Shown: positions 58,286 to 64,000 of the stretch, one piece after another
Layout of the letters: every line of letters starts with the position of its first letter
Position numbering within the stretch: the first letter of the stretch is position 1
DNA from: Escallonia rubra
Taxonomy: Eukaryota > Streptophyta > Magnoliopsida > Escalloniales > Escalloniaceae
DNA length: 64,000 nucleotides
Direction of reading: 5' to 3'
Assembly: GCA_033065855.1 (NCBI GenBank)
Contig: JAVXUO010001488.1
Span: 496,001 to 560,000 of the forward strand
The notes under the pieces: generated by a model
Told to the model about the DNA's origin: nothing
What the model saw: only the letters and a program-made list of their open reading frames with translations
Databases searched by the model: none
Translations under genes and position numbers: made by a program

Positions 58286-59829
58286 AAAAGAAGAAGTAAT
58301 GCTTTACTAATGAGGCCTAAGCGTTATAGCAGCTGGGAGAGAACAGTTAGCACCAAATTAAAGGTTATAAGCTACACCACCTTACCCTAGGGAACTCCTA
58401 GAAGTTGTAGGGTAGATAATTACCATCCCAAGTCTAAGGCCTCGTACCGATATATTTTAATTTCCAAGTTTCAATTTAAATGATAATAATGACCAGTATT
58501 TTGCTGTATGGACTTTATTTTTTTCGATCGACCTATTATCAGACATGTTTGGTATAAATATCGTCAACTTGTATGCACCAAGTATCACCTATCAACTTGC
58601 GCGGGCGTGTGGTAGCGCCAAGTTATTGTTGTCCTCTTGGTCATGACAATTTGTTCTAGTTGGTGCTTGGCCTGCCGGCGATGCTTGGTAGCTTAATAGG
58701 TGCCAAACTCCCAGAATTGATTGCCTGAGAGCAGCAGCCCCAGCTAGCTAGTTTTGGCCGGCTTTCTCTAGACTAGATCCATTCCGACCCAATATATCCT
58801 ACGTATGTGTAGCTCTACGTCCACTTTCGATGTTAATTTGGGTACTTTTTGCTAGGTGGACGCAAAAGTTACTCTCTATGAATTTAACTAATAAAGAGAA
58901 ATTAGGAGCCGACCGCGTGCAACTATTGAATGTAAACAAAAATTATTTGAGACAAAATCGTCAGCTGTAAGAGGTAAAGTGACGTGCGATTATCATTTTT
59001 GATCGCTTTAAAAGCGCTTTATTCCTGGGCTTTACACCCACTTCGACAAAGAGCCCAGTACGTTAATTTGCCTGGAACTTGGAGGGATGTAATGGAGCCA
59101 GGGTCCAGGCTTCCTTCATGGAAGCCACAAGTCTGGAAGTAGGCACCTCCCAGAGAGCCCATCATTGAGCTAGTCCAACAACATATCAGGTCCAGTGAGT
59201 CCATTAAAGCCCAACCTTTGGTCCAGTCTATAAGGCCCGCACTTTGCATCATCAGACAAAATCTCCAGTGTATGTAAGTGTGCAATGCCAGGTTTTGATT
59301 TGGAAGTGGAGAGAAAAAGTTTTTGGCATTGCAAAAGCAGCCTCAGCATAAGAGGCTTGTACCTTATGCATCCAGTTTTGGACACTGCCTGAGGAAGGCA
59401 GATCCATGTCACCCACATTCCCATCTCCTACATAAGATTAGGATGCTCTTACACAGACCTTGGGGCTGCAAACTCCACCATATTTCTAGGGAGGGAAATG
59501 GTAGGTTTGCTAATGTAGATTCCTTTATGCAAGTCCCTGCAGCGTGACAAAAAATGTCACTAAAAACCTTCAATGACAAAGTCTCGTCACTAATGAGAGG
59601 GGTTGAAGCAGCTGCTCGAACCAAGAGTTGGGGCACGAATAAGAAATCTAAGCACAAGCTTGAGTTTAAGCACAGATAAGAAGTTATACGTGAGTCGCAT
59701 GATTTTACGACAATTGTATTGGCATTTCATAAATGGTCATTGATATTTTCTGCTTTGCATGATTGTGTGTTGTATAAATTGTGTATATAATGCTAAAAAA
59801 TGTCATTAATTATTAAGAAAGTGACAATC
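58286..59829. other. Intergenic with a weak LINE hint
   Basis: No gene. The stretch 59000-59680 is less AT-rich and has ORFs on both strands, probably a decayed retrotransposon. The rest is AT-rich promoter-like DNA of the dead GDSL gene. Confidence 0.4.
59440..59532 (+). pseudogene. Possible LINE RNase H C-terminus remnant
   Basis: The frame RMLLHRPWGCKLHHISREGN resembles the last RNase H motif of plant LINEs (W-C-L-HI-REGN--AD-LA). The following Ala-Asp is degraded and no upstream domain is recognisable. Confidence 0.35.
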
Positions 59830-60214
59830 AATCTACTCTTAACTAAACTCGAGAGTATTCCACAGAGATCATTTGAGCGTAAATGCTTTTTAAATCCCCC
59901 TAATTAACTAAACTTAGCTTGCCAAGTAAATATTTATTTAAAAAAATGGTCTTAAAAGATGCTATTTAAGACCATCTTATAAGATAGATGTCATAAAGAC
60001 AAACCAGAAAATTACGCTAACGCTCCAGAAATTTAATGAAAATAGCTTGAACACCACTCAGGCTACTGGGCTTGATTGGACCCTTAAATGACCTAAATAA
60101 CTACTCTTACACTCTCTACTTTTCGGCTACTGCAACCTTCCAGGCCTAGAAAGCCACATGATTTGCCAAATTTGGAGTTTGGCGTTGCTTGTTCGCTGTC
60201 AATAAGATAGAAGC

Positions 60215-60270
60215 ACTGCTGAGATGATCACTAAATGCTGGTACTGCTGAGATGATCACTAAATGCTGCT
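60215..60270. repeat. 28-bp tandem duplication
   Basis: ACTGCTGAGATGATCACTAA and eight further bases are repeated immediately, with one difference near the end of the unit. Confidence 0.9.
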
Positions 60271-60396
60271 AGAAAACGCTTAAAGACACGTCTTCTAGAC
60301 GCTTTTCTTAAGATAATAGTCATTCAATTCCTACCACTTTGGGTATACAGGTAAGTTGTTGACATATTTGTAAGATACAATGAAGCCATGCAGGTG

Positions 60397-60417
60397 GGTG
60401 TGTGTGTGTGTGTGTGA

Positions 60418-60458
<41 letters not shown>
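60397..60458. repeat. (GT)n(GA)n microsatellite
   Basis: About 10 GT units followed by about 18 GA units. Ser/Leu and His/Thr repeat ORFs here are artefacts. Confidence 0.92.
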
Positions 60459-60460
<2 letters not shown>

Positions 60461-62055
60461 ATGTCTGCCTGCAAGATGCACTAAAGAATGCAGAATTAGA
60501 ACACCTGCCAAGATGTATGAACATTGTTATAGCGCATGAATAGTGTCTAGAATTTATTTGTAATAAAATTATATGAAAAGCTGAAATGCAAAGACTACGA
60601 TGTGGCACACTTTGATCTCCTCGTGATTGGTGGCGTTCCATTTTTGCCGATTTCATCTGGTATGTTGATCAAGAACGGGTATGATTGAACAAGCCCGTCC
60701 ATAAAAAAAGATGTGATTGTTGATCCTTTCAAACGGTCGAACAGTTTCTGACAATGAACAATTTTCACGTCTGGACCGTTTAATAAAGTAGACTATTAAT
60801 CTAACGGTTAGAAACGAGTGGGATGTGACTCCTGGAACATGTTCCAATAGGTCTGTAAAATGGCTGCAGATTCAGCCATTTAACACACACCAGAAATCAG
60901 CTCACTGCGAGCTCACAAGCGTGTGATGAGTAGGACCATGGCTCGTATTGTATGCACCCATCCATAGCATATTACATAAAGTAGACTTATAAGTAGAAAA
61001 TCCACCTATATATCTATTTTTGCATTTTTCGTCTGTTTTACACGTAATTTAAAGTTCTACAACATTTCTTCTCTTCTTCCCATAAACATGAAAAAAAGGA
61101 AACCAAAAAAGAAACAAGAATTTGTTTTGAAAACTCCAACATAACAAGTTACCAATGCTGATATGCAAATTTAATAAGAGGGTTTCATTGAGCATGAAGA
61201 AACCCATTTAAAAAGGCAATTTGAGATTGCACTTCTTAGACCAGATCTCATCCAGCACAAGAATCATCGCAGGATTTAAGGTTTTTTGTTAAGTTGCTAC
61301 GTAGTTGTAGTTGTACTTTTAAGCGATCACCGGATTTTGAAATATTAAAGTACGACACAATTTGACCCAAAAAAAGTAAAATACGAGTCATGATCTGCTT
61401 TGCACGACTTGACAATGCCACAGTTCCACAAATTGGCATTTTATGTCCTGCTTTGCATAATTTAACATTATACAGATTACACAAGTAAATATGAAGGAAT
61501 CATTTACAAAGTGCCAAGTATAGTGCTATCCCTAACTAGGCTCAAGACTCTGCAATGGAAATCAGTTGAGCTTAAATGCTTTTTAAATCTCCCTAATTAA
61601 CCAAAATTAGCTTGCTAAGTACATTGTCATTTAAAAGCTGCTATAAGGAGACCACCTCTGTCTGAGATTTGCTCTATAAAGACCAAAACCCTGTACTATT
61701 TTAAAGTTTGAGAAACTTAATGAATTAAGATTGAACTTCACTCCGATAGCTGGGCCTGATGACCGAAATAACTACCAGATTTGGTTGGAGTTTGGATCTG
61801 CTTGTGAGCTCTCAATAAGGAAGCAATTTTTTTCTTTCTCCTCGGATTGCATGCATATCAAGTTACCAATGTCGATCAGCGAGTTTCTAAAAGGGTTTAA
61901 TTAAGCATGAAGAAACCCACGTGAATTGCCACTTGCGAGCTAGTGCTAATCTTAAACCAGATCTTATTCCAGCACAAGAATCACGAAAGATCATAGGGTA
62001 TTTGCTAAGTTACTACGTAGTTGTAGTTTCAGGTGATCATAGACTTGTGAAATAT

Positions 62056-64000
62056 TATGCAGAGATTCCACAATAATTCAAGATGCCCAGATAATGAACC
62101 CCCTCCTGCATGTTTTCGATACAAAGAAGAATATAGAAATTAACTTGATAAGGACCTAATTGAATGATTGTTTGGTAAACGTTGGCATGCTGACAAGCTG
62201 CACCGGCCAGAATCATCAAGGTCTGGGTAGGCCGCAGGTGGCTACATCAAATGCAGGACCAAGAGTTTATAAGTCTAGACACTTGTCGCAATTGTTTATG
62301 GTTTTAGTTCAATCGTGAGCAAAGATCGAGTCTGATAGCATGGTGTTGTAATAAGTTCATAGGTGTAATGAAGTTAAGATACTTTTGATAAAGAATTGAG
62401 ATGGCACTGCACAAGGGTATTCTCCTTTATTTTTACCGGTACCTTCATTTGTTATTATAAAGTGCACGGAGACCATTCATTATACCTTTTAGCAGCAAAT
62501 GCAATATGGAGAAACATGTGACCGGTGTGGAGATGAGCGCTCCCCTTTCTGAAATTCATTTTATTAGATTCTAGACTCTTGTTAGGGTTGGCCGCATGAG
62601 GCTACTGTAGTAATTTTGACGAGTACTTGTGAAATTAGCTACAGAACGATTCTTTCAGCAAGTTAATGGGTCTAGACCTTGGACACAGTACGAGTATTTT
62701 CTGAAGCAGGCTATATATATAGCATGCTTGCTTTAGGAAGGTTAACTCGTTTATATACCCAAATTCCACTGTACGTGATACAAATCTTGAGCAGACGTTG
62801 AGTTTCAGGCCGATACATAATACCGAGATGTTCTAATGAATCCATACATAATTGTCCGAGATAGCACATAATAGGAGGACGTTCAATGAGTCCACGCATG
62901 TAATGGTAGAATCTACTTTTGATATTTATAGATTTGCACTTTGAAGGCATGCAAATTGACCAATGGCATCTCCAAAATCTATCATTTGAATTGCTTGTTC
63001 TTGTTTATGGCAAGCCTAGATTCACTTTTCATTGATTTTTATTTATTTTTGGGTATGTCATTGATGGCATGCCTAAATATTGCGGATTAGGGTAACTTTT
63101 CTAGTTGGTTGCTACGCCACTTTTTATTTTCTATATCCCCTCACCTTATTTCCTCACCTATCTTTGTTGAGGTATAACTTTCAAATCCGATTCAGTAAAT
63201 AGTTTTCGTACATAAATCTTGTGGGTCTCTCTTCTCATTACTAATTGTACATAAATATCGTGAATCTCTCTTCTCGTTACTAATTAGTTTTGAATTAGAT
63301 TTTTTGATTTAATTTTAGTACCTAACGTAACTCGTCTATGTTCACACGCGAAGAACGCATTGTAATATAAATTTCATATCGGATAAATAATAATAACACG
63401 TATCTCAGTTCTTCTCAGAGAGGGATCTTTTTAAGCATCAAACTTATCAATCACTGTTTACGCATATGTACAACACTTAATATGTCTACATTATTGGCCA
63501 ACACAGAGAACGTGAGCAGAAGAGCTGGTTGTACCTGAACGTTTCTGTACCACCAGAAAGTTACAAGGGCAAGTTGGATTATCAATTAATTAGTGGGCCC
63601 TAAGTAGACCGTCGTTTGTTAATTATTGGCTACCAACAATAATTGCTCTTTTTCGTGTGCCATTATAATTAATTGGTTTAAGCTATCTGATAATGACCGG
63701 GACCAACCCATCTTTATCGTTTACATTTACCCACCTATCAATAATATAAGGAGTTCTTATGTCATACTGTCCCTTGAGTAAAGCTCTATGATAAACGTCA
63801 ACATTATCTAATTTTACTATTTTTGTCCAATATAATCCCAATCAAACAAGACGGACGACTTGAATCAAAGTGATAGCAAGTTTTACTGGCATATGTAAAG
63901 CCCGACACCCCGTTTTCTTTTGTCGTTCTTGCTTATACGCATTTTACTTTCGAATTTTCCGAACAACTCAAAGACAAGACATTCACGCCCGCTTTACTGT
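62056..64000. other. Intergenic to window end, no gene seen
   Basis: AT-rich DNA without coding signal on either strand. Only a 39-bp tandem duplication stands out. Confidence 0.45.
63208..63285. repeat. 39-bp tandem duplication
   Basis: Two adjacent copies of a unit starting GTACATAAAT and ending CTTCTC(A/G)TTACTAATT, differing at several positions. Confidence 0.85.

Larger units (their letters stand above)
59830..62055 (+). repeat. Old tandem duplication, about 1.7 kb, with a 1-kb length difference
   Basis: Block A (59860-60215: AAATGCTTTTTAAATC, CCCTAATTAAC, TTAGCTTGC, TTTGGAGTTTGG) recurs at about 61560-61835. Block B (61147-61347: AGTTACCAATG, GCATGAAGAAACCCA, CCAGCACAAGAATCA, CTACGTAGTTGTAGTT) recurs at 61861-62055. 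Order A-B-A-B shows one tandem duplication. About 0.95 kb between A and B (60.2-61.15 kb) is missing in copy 2 or was inserted in copy 1. No protein is encoded. Confidence 0.72.

Noticed and set aside
59019-59657. Several overlapping ORFs of 74-88 residues on both strands
   Set aside because: Mutually overlapping and without consistent domains. Only a weak RNase H-like motif could be kept, as a low-confidence remnant.

Overview
The window is nuclear DNA of a flowering plant, most likely a eudicot. The signs are spliced genes with GT-AG introns, plant-specific families (class III peroxidase, CIPK kinase, WEB/DUF827, DUF688) and the usual mix of plant transposons. Nothing in it looks bacterial, viral or organellar. 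I could not place it to genus.

Layout: 0-2 kb holds the 5' part of a LINE on the minus strand, with ORF1 intact and the start of ORF2. 2.9-4.1 kb is a terminal-inverted-repeat (TIR) element. 5.9-7.3 kb is a three-exon class III peroxidase (+). 11.4-12.0 kb is a single-exon DUF688-type gene (-). From 12 to 26 kb there is no intact gene. Instead there is a TIR element carrying a captured RRM-gene fragment (15.3-16.8 kb), a non-autonomous CACTA element with a duplicated right end (17.0-19.4 kb), an AATTAACCC-rich array, and a 1.36-kb palindrome whose two arms carry the same gene fragment in opposite orientation (21.3-24.3 kb).

26.6-29.9 kb is a two-exon WEB-family coiled-coil gene (+). 33.8-38.0 kb is a five-exon gene for a secreted protein with two saposin-B domains (+). 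Its first intron carries a 1.07-kb Harbinger-like MITE with a CCA/CCG-repeat core. 41.2-42.6 kb is an intronless CIPK-type Ser/Thr kinase (+) with a probable 5'-leader intron and an upstream ORF. 45.0-52.9 kb is a membrane-anchored, charged coiled-coil protein resembling plant proteins annotated as 'stress response NST1-like' (-). Its last coding exon lies 4.9 kb from the previous one and is easily missed.

53.4-58.3 kb is a repeat nest. It holds a tandem duplication split by a 5'-truncated LINE with a poly-A tail, a Copia gag/LTR relic, and a dead GDSL-esterase first exon. 58.3-64 kb has no gene I can support but contains several duplications, including an old 1.7-kb tandem duplication that differs by about 1 kb.

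The genes are unrelated single loci with their own promoters and do not form a pathway or cluster. I found no convincing new multi-gene system. The strongest candidate for something undescribed is the inverted duplication at 22.9-24.3 kb, which has the architecture of a young small-RNA hairpin locus.
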